The notes: a model not told the origin generated them from the sequence alone. 39,407 nucleotides of DNA from Solirubrobacterales bacterium (GCA_020438355.1 JAGQUT010000018.1:1-39407), one strand, 5' to 3'; counted from the first letter of the stretch, positions 18,883 through 27,330 are shown. A program made the numbers and translations.

Positions 18883-19380
18883 ATGAGCGGCAATACGAAA
18901 GCGACTCTGGCCATCGTCTTCGGTGTTGTGGGCATCCTTCTCGGGATACTCGGGACCATCACCGCCTACAACGCGAAGGACGCGGTTGACAGCGACACCA
19001 GCCAGACGAGCGAAGTCCAGGCCCTGGTCGAGCAGAAGTTCCAGGACGCGCAGGCCAAGCAGGACCAGCTCGAGGCCAGCCAGCGCTCCGAGGCCGAGAA
19101 GTTTGTCGCCCAGCTGTCTGCAGGCAACAAGAACCTGCTCCAGAAGATCAACGGCAACCATCGCAAGATCAAGAAGCTGAGCCGCCAGATGAGGAACATG
19201 CGGAACCAGCTCAACACGCTCAAGAATCGCGACAACGAACTGAGCAGCGAAATCACGCAGGTAGAGAACGACCAGAATTCCGAGTTCCGGCAACTGAACC
19301 AGCGGATCAACCGTCAGAACAACCAAATCCAGAACCTCCAGCGTCAGGTCGCCAACCTGCGCGGACTGGTTGGTGGCTGA
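18883..19380 (+). CDS. Membrane-anchored coiled-coil protein
   Basis: Unrecognised family. About 165 residues: a short N-terminus (MSGNTKA), one membrane helix (TLAIVFGVVGILLGILGTITAYNAKDA), then an almost continuous heptad-type coiled coil rich in Gln, Asn and Lys (SRQMRNMRNQLNTLKNRDNE, QLNQRINRQNNQIQNLQRQV) to the C-terminus. No Cys. ATG at 18883 is preferred over the GTG at 18874. The architecture matches the protein at 27331-27768 in the same window, suggesting a paralogous surface-anchored rod. The phosphatase gene follows after six bases. Confidence 0.8.
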   Translation: MSGNTKATLAIVFGVVGILLGILGTITAYNAKDAVDSDTSQTSEVQALVEQKFQDAQAKQDQLEASQRSEAEKFVAQLSAGNKNLLQKINGNHRKIKKLSRQMRNMRNQLNTLKNRDNELSSEITQVENDQNSEFRQLNQRINRQNNQIQNLQRQVANLRGLVGG

Positions 19381-19386
19381 GCCGCC

Positions 19387-19836
19387 TTGCGGGTCCTCTT
19401 CGTCTGTCTGGGCAACATCTGCCGCTCTCCTTCGGCCGAGGCCGTCATGCGCGGCCTGGTTGAAAGCAGGGGGGTGGATGGGATCGAGATCGACTCCGCG
19501 GGCACCGGTGACTGGCACATCGGGCACCCCGCCGACCCTCGCGCCATCGCGGCTGCAAACGAGCGGGGTGTGGAAATCGGAGGGCTGGCCCGTCAGGTCA
19601 GGTCTTCGGACTTCGAGGATTTCGACCTTATCCTGGCCATGGACCAGTCAAACCACGCCACTCTCCTGGCCATGGACGGCGCGGACGCCTCGAAGGTGAG
19701 GCTCTTTCGCGAGATGGCCGGTGAGGGTGAGATCGATGTGCCCGACCCTTATTTCGGGGGAGAAGACGGCTTCGACCTCGTCCTCGACATTCTCGAGCGC
19801 GGCTGCGCGGTGGTGCTGGAAGAGATCTCGTCGTGA
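19387..19836 (+). CDS. Low-molecular-weight protein tyrosine phosphatase
   Basis: Cytosolic phosphatase of the LMW-PTP/arsenate-reductase-like fold, 149 residues. The P-loop CLGNICRS (Cys7, Arg13) is at the N-terminus and the general-acid loop DPYFGG is near residue 120, as in active enzymes. STAG appears as DSAGTGDWHIG. The start is TTG at 19387; no ATG or GTG is available before the P-loop. Its stop overlaps the GTG of the acetolactate decarboxylase gene by four bases. The substrate may be a phosphotyrosine protein or a small phosphoester. Confidence 0.94.
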   Translation: MRVLFVCLGNICRSPSAEAVMRGLVESRGVDGIEIDSAGTGDWHIGHPADPRAIAAANERGVEIGGLARQVRSSDFEDFDLILAMDQSNHATLLAMDGADASKVRLFREMAGEGEIDVPDPYFGGEDGFDLVLDILERGCAVVLEEISS

Positions 19837-20609
19837 TCGAGGAGTCGACCATCCGGTCGCTCCATGTCGAGGCGATGCGCCGGGGCGACCTTCACGAGGG
19901 ACATGATGACCACGCCCTCTTCCAGGCATCAACGGTTTCGGCGCTGCTGGACGGTGCCTACGAGGGGGACCTGACCTTCGCTGAACTCGCTGCCGAAGGG
20001 GACACCGGTATTGGCACCCTGAATGCACTCGACGGGGAAATGATCGCTCTTGACGGACACTTCTATCGCGCCGACTCTCACGGACACATCAGCGAGATAG
20101 ATCCGCTGGAACGGACTCCGTTCGCGGTCGTCACCCGCTTCGACGCGGACCGCCAGATCGAGTTGGATGGTCCCCTCGACCTTGCGGGCCTCGAAGAGAT
20201 CCTGACCGGGGACAAGAACGAGGCCCCGGTGGCCGTTTACCGGGTCGAAGGTCATTTCTCCTCGGTCAAGTGCCGGTCTGTGCCGCGGCAGGAGCCGCCC
20301 TACAGGCCACTCGTCGAGGTTGTCGAGACACAGAATGTGTTCGAGTTCAGATCTGTGGAAGGTCACCTGATCGGATTCCGCTTTCCCGTCTGGGCAGAAG
20401 GCGTCGAGATCGGCGGCTACCACTTCCATTTCATCGACCGTGACCTGAACCGCGGCGGGCACGTGCTTGACGTAAGCCTCGACTCAGGTTCGGCTGCGAT
20501 TCAGCATGCTGACGATCTTCATGTCGAACTGCCGCCGGGCCTGGAGCTGGGTTCCCCGGATCTCGCCGCAGAGACCCACGAAGCGATCAGCCGCGCCGAA
20601 CACGGTTAA
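19833..20609 (+). CDS. budA: Alpha-acetolactate decarboxylase
   Basis: Converts 2-acetolactate to (R)-acetoin, a zinc enzyme of the butanediol pathway that also diverts valine/leucine precursors. The 258 residues match the family (about 240-260). Signatures: ALLDGAYEGDLTFAELAAEGDTGIGTLNALDGEMI at the N-terminus, and the C-terminal GGYHFHFIDRDLNRGGHVLD with zinc ligands His197, His199 and His210. The GTG start at 19833 overlaps the phosphatase stop. No acetolactate synthase or butanediol dehydrogenase is adjacent. Confidence 0.94.
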   Translation: MIEESTIRSLHVEAMRRGDLHEGHDDHALFQASTVSALLDGAYEGDLTFAELAAEGDTGIGTLNALDGEMIALDGHFYRADSHGHISEIDPLERTPFAVVTRFDADRQIELDGPLDLAGLEEILTGDKNEAPVAVYRVEGHFSSVKCRSVPRQEPPYRPLVEVVETQNVFEFRSVEGHLIGFRFPVWAEGVEIGGYHFHFIDRDLNRGGHVLDVSLDSGSAAIQHADDLHVELPPGLELGSPDLAAETHEAISRAEHG

Positions 20610-20612
20610 GCA

Positions 20613-20647
20613 GATCGGCCGCCGCTGAAACCCAGCGGCGGCCGATC
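20613..20647. terminator. Bidirectional hairpin terminator
   Basis: A perfect 15-bp stem, GATCGGCCGCCGCTG and its complement, with a 5-base loop (AAACC) sits between the convergent budA and MMPL genes. There is no T run on either side, so termination may depend on the very stable stem. Confidence 0.65.
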
Positions 20648-20660
20648 GGGGAGGGAACGG

Positions 20661-22763
20661 TCAGTGTCCGAAGCTGACCTTGGGGAGGTGGCGGTCCAGC
20701 CATCCGGGGATCCACCACAGTCGGGTGCCGGCCAGTCTCATCAGCACCGGCAACAGCAGCAGGCGTACCAGGGCTGCATCAAGCAGTACTGCGACACCCA
20801 GGATGATCCCCATCTCCCGCGGGGGGAGCGGGCCCGAGAGGGCGAAGGTGAAGAACACCGCCACCATCACTCCCGCGGCAGCGAACACGACCCGGCCCGA
20901 GTGGGCGAGCCCGCCGATCACCGCTTCCTTGGCGTCACCGGATTTCTCCCAGTGCTCCCTGGCCGAACTGAGCAGGAACACCGAGTAGTCCATCGATATC
21001 GCGAAGACCATCGCAAAGAAGAAGACCGGTGCCCATGCGTCAAGGAATCCCTGAGACTCGAATCCGAGCACGCTGGTCAGGTGCCCCTCCTGGAAGATCA
21101 GTTGGGCCACACCGAATGCGGCTCCCACAGCCAGGAGGTTGGTCAGCACCGCGATTGCGGCCAGGATTGGCGCCCGCAGGGCCACCAGCAGCAGCAGGAA
21201 GCCAAGTGCCATGACGATCGCGATCGCCGGGGCGGTGGTGTCGCCCAGGGCCACCTCGAGGTCATGGTTCTCCGCTGCGGCGCCGCCGACCAGAACTCCG
21301 GCAGGGACCTCGTCCCGAACCCGGTCGATCGTCTCGCCGAGTGCCGGGTCGGAGGGATCCATCTTCGGCGTAGCGGCGATCATCACGTTGCCTTCGCGGC
21401 TTTCGCCGACCACCATCACCTGCGCAATACCGGGGTCGCTTCCGAGCTCGCGGACGGTTACGTCTGCTTCGCCCTGGGGGGAAACCACCTGCAGCGTGCC
21501 GGGAGCACCCGGCCCGAATGCGTCGGCAACCTGTTCGTAGCCGACCCGGGCACCATCGCCTTCCGGTACCACCTTGATCGACGGCATTCCGGTATCGAGC
21601 GAAAAGACCGGTACACATAGGGCAAGCAGGATCAATAGTGCCGGCAGGCCGTAGGCCACCGGACGCTTCCAGATCCGCTCACCCCACGCGGCGAACTTCG
21701 GCGAGCGATGCTCTCCGGTGTGGACCCATGGCAGGCTGAGCTTGTTGACGCGATGCCCAAGTTTGCCGAGAACCGCGGGCAGCAGGGTCATGGATGCTGC
21801 CAGGACGAATGCGACTGCCAGCATGACGCCGATCGCCATCGACCTGAAGGCGGGACTCGGTACCAGCAGCACGGCGCTGAGCGAGATCAGGACGGTCACT
21901 CCCGAGAAGAGCACCGCCTTGCCAGCCGTGTCCATCGTCTCGGCGATCGCGTCGCTGGTGTTGTCATTCGATGTCAACGCCCCGCGGAAGCGGTAGACGA
22001 TGAACAGCGCGTAGTCGATGCCCAGCGCGAGTGCGAACATCATCGCGAAGTTCATCGCCCAGATCGAGATGTCGAAGAACTGGGTTCCCAGGTAAAGGGA
22101 GCCGGCAGCGGCCATCAGTCCGATGATGGTCAGCATCAGCGGCAGGCCGGCCGCTACCAGTGAGCCGAATGCCAGGACCAGGATCAGCAGCGTGACCGGC
22201 CAGGAGATCAGCTCCGACTTCATCATCGCTTCCTTGTTGGCCTGGTTGAAGTCAGACCACATTCCGGAGGCGCCGGTCAGCGAGACGGTGGTGCCTTCGC
22301 TGTCGATGGCGGCGAGCTCTTCCTTCAGGTCATCGGCGGCGCGAACCATCTGGTTCGAATCCGAAGCTGCGCCAGCCTGGATTACCGCGGTGTGTCCGTC
22401 ACGGGAGACCCAGCTCTTCCTGGACGGAAGGACGACGTTGCTGACGTCCTCCGAGCCTTCAAGAACTGCGGCGGCCTCATCGACGGTCGCATCGAACCCC
22501 GGGGAGCCGAAGGTCGAGTCCTCGCTGTGGACGACGACCATCAGGGACGACGATGACATGCCCCCGAACTGTTCGTCGATCAGCTGGCGGGTTTCGAGTG
22601 ATTCCGAGCCCGTGGCTTCCCAGCCGGCACCGGAGAGAGCGTGCTCGGCCTTGGGAGCGAAAAATCCGAGGCCAACAGCGATCACCAGCCAGATGATCGC
22701 GACAACTTTGAAGTTGTCGCTCGTCCAGCGGCCGAGTCGGCCGATCGGTCCGACCTTGTTCAT
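20661..22763 (-). CDS. MMPL/RND family membrane transporter
   Basis: Proton-driven exporter of the MmpL (RND) superfamily, often handling lipids or hydrophobic compounds. About 700 residues with the two-fold repeat of the family: helix 1, a large external loop (KAEHALSGAGWEATGS onward), five helices including ALGIDYALFIVYRFRG, then a second set with FAISMDYSVFLLSSAREHW; the Asp-Tyr pairs are the proton-relay residues. Start ATG at 22763 with GGGAG upstream; this overlaps the DUF2892 stop (ATGA), so upstream in-frame codons to 22850 are rejected. It is the last gene of a probable arsR-DUF2892-MMPL operon. Confidence 0.93.
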   Translation of the reverse strand: MNKVGPIGRLGRWTSDNFKVVAIIWLVIAVGLGFFAPKAEHALSGAGWEATGSESLETRQLIDEQFGGMSSSSLMVVVHSEDSTFGSPGFDATVDEAAAVLEGSEDVSNVVLPSRKSWVSRDGHTAVIQAGAASDSNQMVRAADDLKEELAAIDSEGTTVSLTGASGMWSDFNQANKEAMMKSELISWPVTLLILVLAFGSLVAAGLPLMLTIIGLMAAAGSLYLGTQFFDISIWAMNFAMMFALALGIDYALFIVYRFRGALTSNDNTSDAIAETMDTAGKAVLFSGVTVLISLSAVLLVPSPAFRSMAIGVMLAVAFVLAASMTLLPAVLGKLGHRVNKLSLPWVHTGEHRSPKFAAWGERIWKRPVAYGLPALLILLALCVPVFSLDTGMPSIKVVPEGDGARVGYEQVADAFGPGAPGTLQVVSPQGEADVTVRELGSDPGIAQVMVVGESREGNVMIAATPKMDPSDPALGETIDRVRDEVPAGVLVGGAAAENHDLEVALGDTTAPAIAIVMALGFLLLLVALRAPILAAIAVLTNLLAVGAAFGVAQLIFQEGHLTSVLGFESQGFLDAWAPVFFFAMVFAISMDYSVFLLSSAREHWEKSGDAKEAVIGGLAHSGRVVFAAAGVMVAVFFTFALSGPLPPREMGIILGVAVLLDAALVRLLLLPVLMRLAGTRLWWIPGWLDRHLPKVSFGH

Positions 22764-23008
22764 CGGTCGCTCCCGGTCGCGGGCCTCAGCGAGGTGACCC
22801 GGGTAAGGACCACGGAAGCAGGGCAGGCTCCAACCGCTACGTACAGCCACTGGTTGATGCCCGCCAGGACGGGCAGCAGGGCAAACCAGGGGGAAACCAG
22901 GAGGGCAAGCAGCCCGCCGACGAGGCTGACGCTACCGGCCATGGCAAAAAGGACCCTTTCAAGGGGCCAACCCCTGTTCGTCTCGCATTGTCCGCTCTTC
23001 TGAGACAT
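22760..23008 (-). CDS. Small DUF2892 (YgaP-type) membrane protein
   Basis: About 82 residues with two hydrophobic helices (RVLFAMAGSVSLVGGLLALLVSPWFALLPVLAGIN and WLYVAVGACPASVVL) around a conserved central region; matches the DUF2892 membrane module that in E. coli YgaP is fused to a rhodanese domain. Here it stands alone. Start ATG at 23008 with GGTGGAG at 23012-23018; a GTG at 23017 is in frame but overlaps that site. The stop is coupled to the MMPL start. A palindrome 25-38 bases upstream probably controls it. Confidence 0.8.
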   Translation of the reverse strand: MSQKSGQCETNRGWPLERVLFAMAGSVSLVGGLLALLVSPWFALLPVLAGINQWLYVAVGACPASVVLTRVTSLRPATGSDR

Positions 23009-23032
23009 CAACTCCACCTTTCTACAAGTTCA

Positions 23033-23046
23033 CAACTAAGTAGTTG
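23033..23046. promoter_or_regulatory. Palindromic operator, probably for the ArsR regulator
   Basis: CAACTA-AG-TAGTTG is a perfect inverted repeat, and a third CAACTA half-site lies at 23060-23065. It sits in the control region of the DUF2892-MMPL genes, just after the ArsR gene. A related ACAACTC/GAGTTGT pair lies in front of the ArsR gene. The regulator assignment is inferred from position. Confidence 0.65.
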
Positions 23047-23132
23047 AATACTGTAGCAGCAACTACTTCGGCAGGCAAGTCAGGCCTGTGGAGCAGTGCC
23101 GATCGGCCCGTAGAGGGCCGGATGCGGGTCGA

Positions 23133-23468
23133 TCAGACGCGAGTGACGATCTGGCTGAGCTCGGAAATGCGCTGCTCGACGCCCTCGCAGACTGCCTCGC
23201 ACATAGCCATGAGGCTTTCGTCTGCGATCCCGTAGTAGACGGTGTTTCCATCCTTGCGCCGACTCACCGCGCCGCCACCGTAAAGGGCCTGGAGGTGCTT
23301 CGAGACGTTCTGCTGGCTCGTATCGAGAACCTCGGCAAGGCCGCCGACGCTCTGCTCGCCTTCGCGCAACTGATCGAGGATGCGGACCCGCATCGGTTCT
23401 GAAAGCAGCTTGAACCGGGCAGTGATCAGTTCGACGAGTTCGGGAGGGAGAGGGGTAGGCAGGGCCAT
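23133..23468 (-). CDS. ArsR/SmtB family transcriptional repressor
   Basis: Winged-helix DNA-binding protein of 111 residues. The core is ARFKLLSEPMRVRILDQLREGEQSVGGLAEVL, recognition helix TSQQNVSKHLQALYGGGAVSRRKDGNTVYY, then a C-terminal helix with MCEAVCEG. The classical ELCVCD arsenic/metal site is absent; the only cysteines are the Cys-X3-Cys pair, so it may sense a thiol, sulfur or redox signal, as BigR/YgaV relatives do (inference). ATG at 23468 is chosen over a TTG at 23474; TAAGCT lies 6 nt upstream and overlaps CAACT-type sites, fitting autorepression. Confidence 0.92.
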   Translation of the reverse strand: MALPTPLPPELVELITARFKLLSEPMRVRILDQLREGEQSVGGLAEVLDTSQQNVSKHLQALYGGGAVSRRKDGNTVYYGIADESLMAMCEAVCEGVEQRISELSQIVTRV

Positions 23469-23474
23469 GAACAA

Positions 23475-23480
23475 AGCTTA
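23475..23480 (-). promoter_or_regulatory. Putative -10 element of the ArsR gene, leaderless spacing
   Basis: Read on the minus strand, TAAGCT ends 6 nt before the ATG at 23468. It abuts the ACAACTC half of an inverted repeat (23480-23486 with GAGTTGT at 23505-23511), so a bound repressor would cover the promoter. Confidence 0.45.
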
Positions 23481-23511
23481 CAACTCGACAACCATGTGCC
23501 CGGTGAGTTGT
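23480..23511. promoter_or_regulatory. Second CAACT-type inverted repeat, upstream of ArsR gene
   Basis: ACAACTC at 23480-23486 and GAGTTGT at 23505-23511 are perfect complements with an 18-base spacer; the spacing centre to centre is 25 bases. The core resembles the CAACTA/TAGTTG operator at 23033-23046, suggesting the same regulator binds both regions. Confidence 0.5.
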
Positions 23512-23536
23512 GCGTGGGCGGCAGTCGGTAAGGGTT

Positions 23537-24250
23537 TCAGGCGAGGCCGTAGGGAAGGTGCGGCAGGCCCTGGACGGCGCTCGCGATCACGTCGTCATCC
23601 TCGTCGCAGACAGTGAAGAGTTCCATGTCCGTGAGTGAGATCCGGCCTTCGCCGGCGAGTCTCGATGCGATCCAGTCGATCAGGTCCTGCCAGAAGTCGG
23701 TCCCGACGAGAACCACGGGGTGCGGTCTGGCCTTGTTCGTCTGGATCAGGGTCAGCACCTCGAACATCTCGTCGAGAGTGCCAAAGCCGCCAGGAAAAAT
23801 CACGAACGACCACGAGTAGCGCACGAACATCAGCTTGCGGGCGAAGAAATAGTGGAACTCCTTGCCGATGTCCAGATAAGGGTTCGCGAACTGCTCATGT
23901 GGCAACTCGATGTTGAGTCCGACCGAGAAGCCCTCCTCGTCCTTGGCCCCGCGGTTGGCCGCTTCCATGGAACCCGGCCCGCCCCCGGTGATCACCGCGT
24001 AACCCTGACGGGCGATGCCGGCACCGACCCGGCGGGCCTGCTCGTATTCGGGATGCCCCGGTCGGGTGCGCGCAGAGCCGAACACACAGACCGCGGGCCC
24101 GACCGGCTCCATGATCCGGAAGCCTTCCTCGAATTCCTCGCGGATCTTTTCGAGGCGTTCCGGATCGGACATCTCCTCCTGGATCTCGGGCTCGCCGCAG
24201 CGAATGATCTCCTGGTCGAAGGTGCTCGGGTGTCTGGGGACGACGCTCAC
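23537..24250 (-). CDS. LOG-family (TIGR00730) nucleotide phosphoribohydrolase
   Basis: Rossmann-like protein of 237 residues, once annotated as lysine decarboxylase. Both signature motifs are present: GGGPGSMEAANRGA in the middle and PGGFGTLDE about 65 residues later. Characterised members cleave cytokinin riboside or other nucleoside 5'-monophosphates to base plus ribose 5-phosphate; the substrate here is not known. A 60-residue N-terminal extension rich in acidic residues precedes VCVFGSARTRPGHPEY. Start GTG at 24250 with TAGGGT six bases upstream. The photolyase gene ends nine bases upstream on the same strand. Confidence 0.9.
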   Translation of the reverse strand: MSVVPRHPSTFDQEIIRCGEPEIQEEMSDPERLEKIREEFEEGFRIMEPVGPAVCVFGSARTRPGHPEYEQARRVGAGIARQGYAVITGGGPGSMEAANRGAKDEEGFSVGLNIELPHEQFANPYLDIGKEFHYFFARKLMFVRYSWSFVIFPGGFGTLDEMFEVLTLIQTNKARPHPVVLVGTDFWQDLIDWIASRLAGEGRISLTDMELFTVCDEDDDVIASAVQGLPHLPYGLA

Positions 24251-24256
24251 GGCACG

Positions 24257-24262
24257 ACCCTA
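24257..24262 (-). promoter_or_regulatory. Putative -10 element for a leaderless LOG-gene transcript
   Basis: On the minus strand TAGGGT lies 6 nt before the GTG at 24250. It overlaps the end of the photolyase coding region. Confidence 0.4.
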
Positions 24263-25708
24263 TCCCTGCTCGTCCTGGTCGGCTGCCGCCCTGTACCTCT
24301 CGACCGCGAAGCGGCGCTCTTCGGCGTGGTCAATCACCGGAGCCGGGTAATCGTCCCCGATCCGGCAGCCTGAGGCACTCTGCTCCTCTTCGGTCATCTC
24401 CCAGGGGCGGACCAGCCGCTCGTCCGGAACCTTCGCCAGCTCCGGAACCCAGCGGCGCACGTACTCGCCATCGGGGTCGAACTTCTCCTGCTGGGTCATC
24501 GGGTTGAACATCCTCTGGAAGTAAGGGGCCGGATCAGTACCGGTCGAGGCGACCCACTGCCAGCCCCCGTTGTTCGAAGCAAGGTCGCCGTCGAGCAGCT
24601 CGTTCATGAAGTGGCGTTCACCCTCACGCCAGTCGAGGTGGAGGTCCTTGGTGAGGAAAGAGGCGACGACCATCCTCAGTCTGTTGTGCATCCAGCCCTC
24701 CCCCTTCAACTGGCGCATCCCGGCATCGACGAGGGGGTAGCCGGTCTGCCCTGTCTTCCACGCCTCGAGAAGCCCCGGGTCATCCTGCCAGTCCAGGGTT
24801 CCGCGGTACCGCTTCTGGAACTCCAGGCGGGTTACCTCGGGGAAGTTCGCGAGAACCGAGGCATAGAACTCACGCCAGGCCAACTCGTCCCGGAATCTTC
24901 GCGGACCCTCTCCCTTGCGCAGACCGAGCTTGAGTTCGAGTTCGAGGGGTGAGAGGCAACCCCAGCGGATCCAGGGGGAGAGCCTGGAAGAGCCGCCTGA
25001 GGGCCGGTTGCGGGTTTCGTGGTATTCGCTCAGGCCCCGGTTGAGGAACTCCTTTGTAGCCTCGCGCGCTGCCGCTTCGCCGGGCTCGAAGGCTTCGTCC
25101 CACCCCTCGGGTGCGGGATCGAGCCCTAGTTCGGCCGGGCCCGGGATGTCTCCGGGTTCCGGTGACCCGGCCAGTTCCAGGGCCTCGGGACGATCCTCGA
25201 AAGGCCGGCGGGGAACCTCCTGCCAGGCCCGGTTGAACGGGCTGAACACTGTGTATGGCCGACCCTGACCGCTGAAGACAGCCTCGGGTTCGTCGACGAT
25301 GTAGGACCCTGGATGCTCGTGGGCCGTTACACCTGCTGCCGCCAGCGCAGCCGACACCCGCTCGTCCCGGGCCCTCGCGAAGGGAGAGAGGTCTTTGGTC
25401 CAGTGGACAGCCTCCGCCCCTGCCTCGCTGGCCAGCCGGGGGAGCTCCTCTTCGGGCCTGCCATGCCGGAGAACCAGGTCGGCCCCCAGTTCCCTCAGGT
25501 CCCTCCGAAGGGATTCAAGGCAACCAAGCATGAACGCCGTGCGTCGAGGGGAGACGAACCTGCCCCGGCTCAACAGCCGGTCGTCGAAGATGAAACAGGG
25601 AAGTATCCGGCCTGCGCGCGCGGCCTCGGCGAGGGCGGGAAGGTCATGGGTTCGCAGGTCCCGCCGGAACCACATCACCGAGGCGGTGTCGTTTTCCCCC
25701 TCGCTCAA
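24260..25708 (-). CDS. phr: Deoxyribodipyrimidine photolyase (class I CPD type)
   Basis: Light-driven, FAD-dependent repair of UV-induced cyclobutane pyrimidine dimers. The 482 residues show the N-terminal antenna-binding domain (VMWFRRDLRTHDLPALAEAA) and the C-terminal FAD-binding domain with LAWREFYASVLANFPEV, the motif NNGGWQWVASTGTDPAPYFQ, and FNPMTQQEKFDPDGEYVRRWVPEL. The antenna is either MTHF or 8-HDF and cannot be decided here. The probable start is TTG at 25708, overlapping the stop of the GH5 gene (TTGA), so translation may be coupled. Confidence 0.94.
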   Translation of the reverse strand: MSEGENDTASVMWFRRDLRTHDLPALAEAARAGRILPCFIFDDRLLSRGRFVSPRRTAFMLGCLESLRRDLRELGADLVLRHGRPEEELPRLASEAGAEAVHWTKDLSPFARARDERVSAALAAAGVTAHEHPGSYIVDEPEAVFSGQGRPYTVFSPFNRAWQEVPRRPFEDRPEALELAGSPEPGDIPGPAELGLDPAPEGWDEAFEPGEAAAREATKEFLNRGLSEYHETRNRPSGGSSRLSPWIRWGCLSPLELELKLGLRKGEGPRRFRDELAWREFYASVLANFPEVTRLEFQKRYRGTLDWQDDPGLLEAWKTGQTGYPLVDAGMRQLKGEGWMHNRLRMVVASFLTKDLHLDWREGERHFMNELLDGDLASNNGGWQWVASTGTDPAPYFQRMFNPMTQQEKFDPDGEYVRRWVPELAKVPDERLVRPWEMTEEEQSASGCRIGDDYPAPVIDHAEERRFAVERYRAAADQDEQG

Positions 25709-27228
25709 TCGCTCTTCGCCACGAATGCCCAGTCGGGCTTCTTCGGGGTCAGCCAGACGATGGTTCCCGGGCCGACCCGCTTCGACCTGGGTCGATCAAG
25801 ACCCTTGAGCTTCAGCTTCCGGATCTCGCCCGGCAGGTAGATCTCCATCGGCCCGGCCTTTCCGCGGCCAGACGCCATGAGGGTGGACGTAGCGGGGTCG
25901 AAGCTCATTGAATCCAGAGCCCCCGCAGCGCGCCTGACATAGCCGCGACGGAGGTCCTTCACCAGCTTCCCGAATGTCCCGAGTACCCGGTTTGAGGCTC
26001 CGGAACAGTCCATTCTGTAGACGCTCCAAGGGGGCAGGGGAGGGGCCACCTCAGGGTCGTTGGTCGCAGCATGAGGGTCTCCGCAGGACTGCTTCCAGGT
26101 CCAGAGGGCGGCTCCGAATCCGAACTCGTCCTGCAGGTCCTGATGGTTGGCGAAGTAGCCGGTGCCGATGCCGGTGGCCCGCATCGGGTCACCGCCCCAT
26201 TCGCCGGTCAGGACCGGGGCCCCACCGAACAGGGAGGCCTCGTCTCTGGCATTCAGGAATGAATCGCGGCTTGGCGGCCCGGTGCTGCCGATGCTCCCTC
26301 CGTAGAGGTGAGGGGAGTAGACGACGCCCTTGTCGAAATCGAACGGGGCCGGGGCGCCGCTGCCGGTGAGGGACCAGAGCACGCTTGGTTCGAACAGGAC
26401 AAGGTGGGTGAATCCCTTGCCCTTCTTCTCTCCCTGCCTGATCTTCTTCAGCGCCCGACCGTAGAAGTCACTCATCGACTGGTTCTCGATCGGGCCGAAG
26501 GCATTCGGCTCGTTCATGATGTCGATTCCGGCCACCGCCGTGTCCCGGGCGAACATCCTCGCGACACTTCCCAGCATCCGGACATAGTGGGTCTGGATCC
26601 CGGTGCCGTCGGAAGCGGGCTTGTCCACGAAGAAGTTCCGCCAGGCCGCCCTCACAGCCGGGTTCACCTCCCGGTTGCTGGTGAAGCAGCGCGGTAGTCC
26701 GTCATCGAAGGTGGCCCATCCGGGGGCGCCGTCCCACCCGAAGGCCGGCTGTGCGGGAGCCACGCAGGGCTCGCCGGGTCGAGCCGCCAGCGTCGGCCCC
26801 CAGGCATCCTGGTGGAAATCGATGATCGTGTATACGCCCTGCGCCTCGAAGCGATCCACCCAGGTCCTGACCCGCTTCAGATACCGGTAGTTGATCGTTC
26901 CCGGTTCTGGCTGGACGCGCGACCAGGACACGATCAGCCGGACCAGGTTCCAGCCCATGCGGGCGATCCTCGCCGGATCCTTCCTTTCCAGTGGAAGCAC
27001 GGGCGGCTTTGAAGTGCCCTGCCAGTAGTGACCGAGAGAGTTGACGTTGACTCCTCGAAGGATCACTTCCCGTCCCTTCGAGTCGACGATCCGGCCGCCA
27101 GCCACGGGATCGGGCACTGCCCTGAGTTTCGGCAACTGTCCGTTTGCGACGGTCGTCGTTCCGAGAAGCACAATTAGAGCCACGCCAGCGAGAATTGCGA
27201 GTCTGCTCCTGAAAGTCCCCTTGCCCAT
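25705..27228 (-). CDS. Secreted glycoside hydrolase family 5 (endoglycoceramidase-like)
   Basis: Extracellular (beta/alpha)8 retaining glycosidase. Signal peptide MGKGTFRSRLAILAGVALIVLLGTTTVANG. The barrel includes LRGVNVNSLGHYW, NLVRLIVSWSRVQP, VYTIIDFHQDAWGP (close to the endoglycoceramidase group), the acid/base motif IDIMNEPNA (Glu240) and the nucleophile motif LTGEWGGD (Glu343). A C-terminal domain of about 110 residues follows (YVRRAAGALDSMSFDPATST onward). ATG at 27228 gives a clean signal peptide; upstream in-frame codons to 27276 are rejected. TACACT lies six bases upstream. The substrate could be a glycolipid or beta-glucan. Confidence 0.9.
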   Translation of the reverse strand: MGKGTFRSRLAILAGVALIVLLGTTTVANGQLPKLRAVPDPVAGGRIVDSKGREVILRGVNVNSLGHYWQGTSKPPVLPLERKDPARIARMGWNLVRLIVSWSRVQPEPGTINYRYLKRVRTWVDRFEAQGVYTIIDFHQDAWGPTLAARPGEPCVAPAQPAFGWDGAPGWATFDDGLPRCFTSNREVNPAVRAAWRNFFVDKPASDGTGIQTHYVRMLGSVARMFARDTAVAGIDIMNEPNAFGPIENQSMSDFYGRALKKIRQGEKKGKGFTHLVLFEPSVLWSLTGSGAPAPFDFDKGVVYSPHLYGGSIGSTGPPSRDSFLNARDEASLFGGAPVLTGEWGGDPMRATGIGTGYFANHQDLQDEFGFGAALWTWKQSCGDPHAATNDPEVAPPLPPWSVYRMDCSGASNRVLGTFGKLVKDLRRGYVRRAAGALDSMSFDPATSTLMASGRGKAGPMEIYLPGEIRKLKLKGLDRPRSKRVGPGTIVWLTPKKPDWAFVAKSD

Positions 27229-27234
27229 CGGCGC

Positions 27235-27240
27235 AGTGTA
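27235..27240 (-). promoter_or_regulatory. Putative -10 element for a leaderless GH5 transcript
   Basis: On the minus strand TACACT lies 6 nt before the ATG at 27228, and no Shine-Dalgarno sequence is present. Confidence 0.45.
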
Positions 27241-27330
27241 GCCCGGTCGTCCGCGCGGGCTGCCACAGTCCGGCAATCAGTCCGCAAAACAGTCCCTGCC
27301 GGTCAGCCCGGCCAGAGGGGGAGGAACGCA

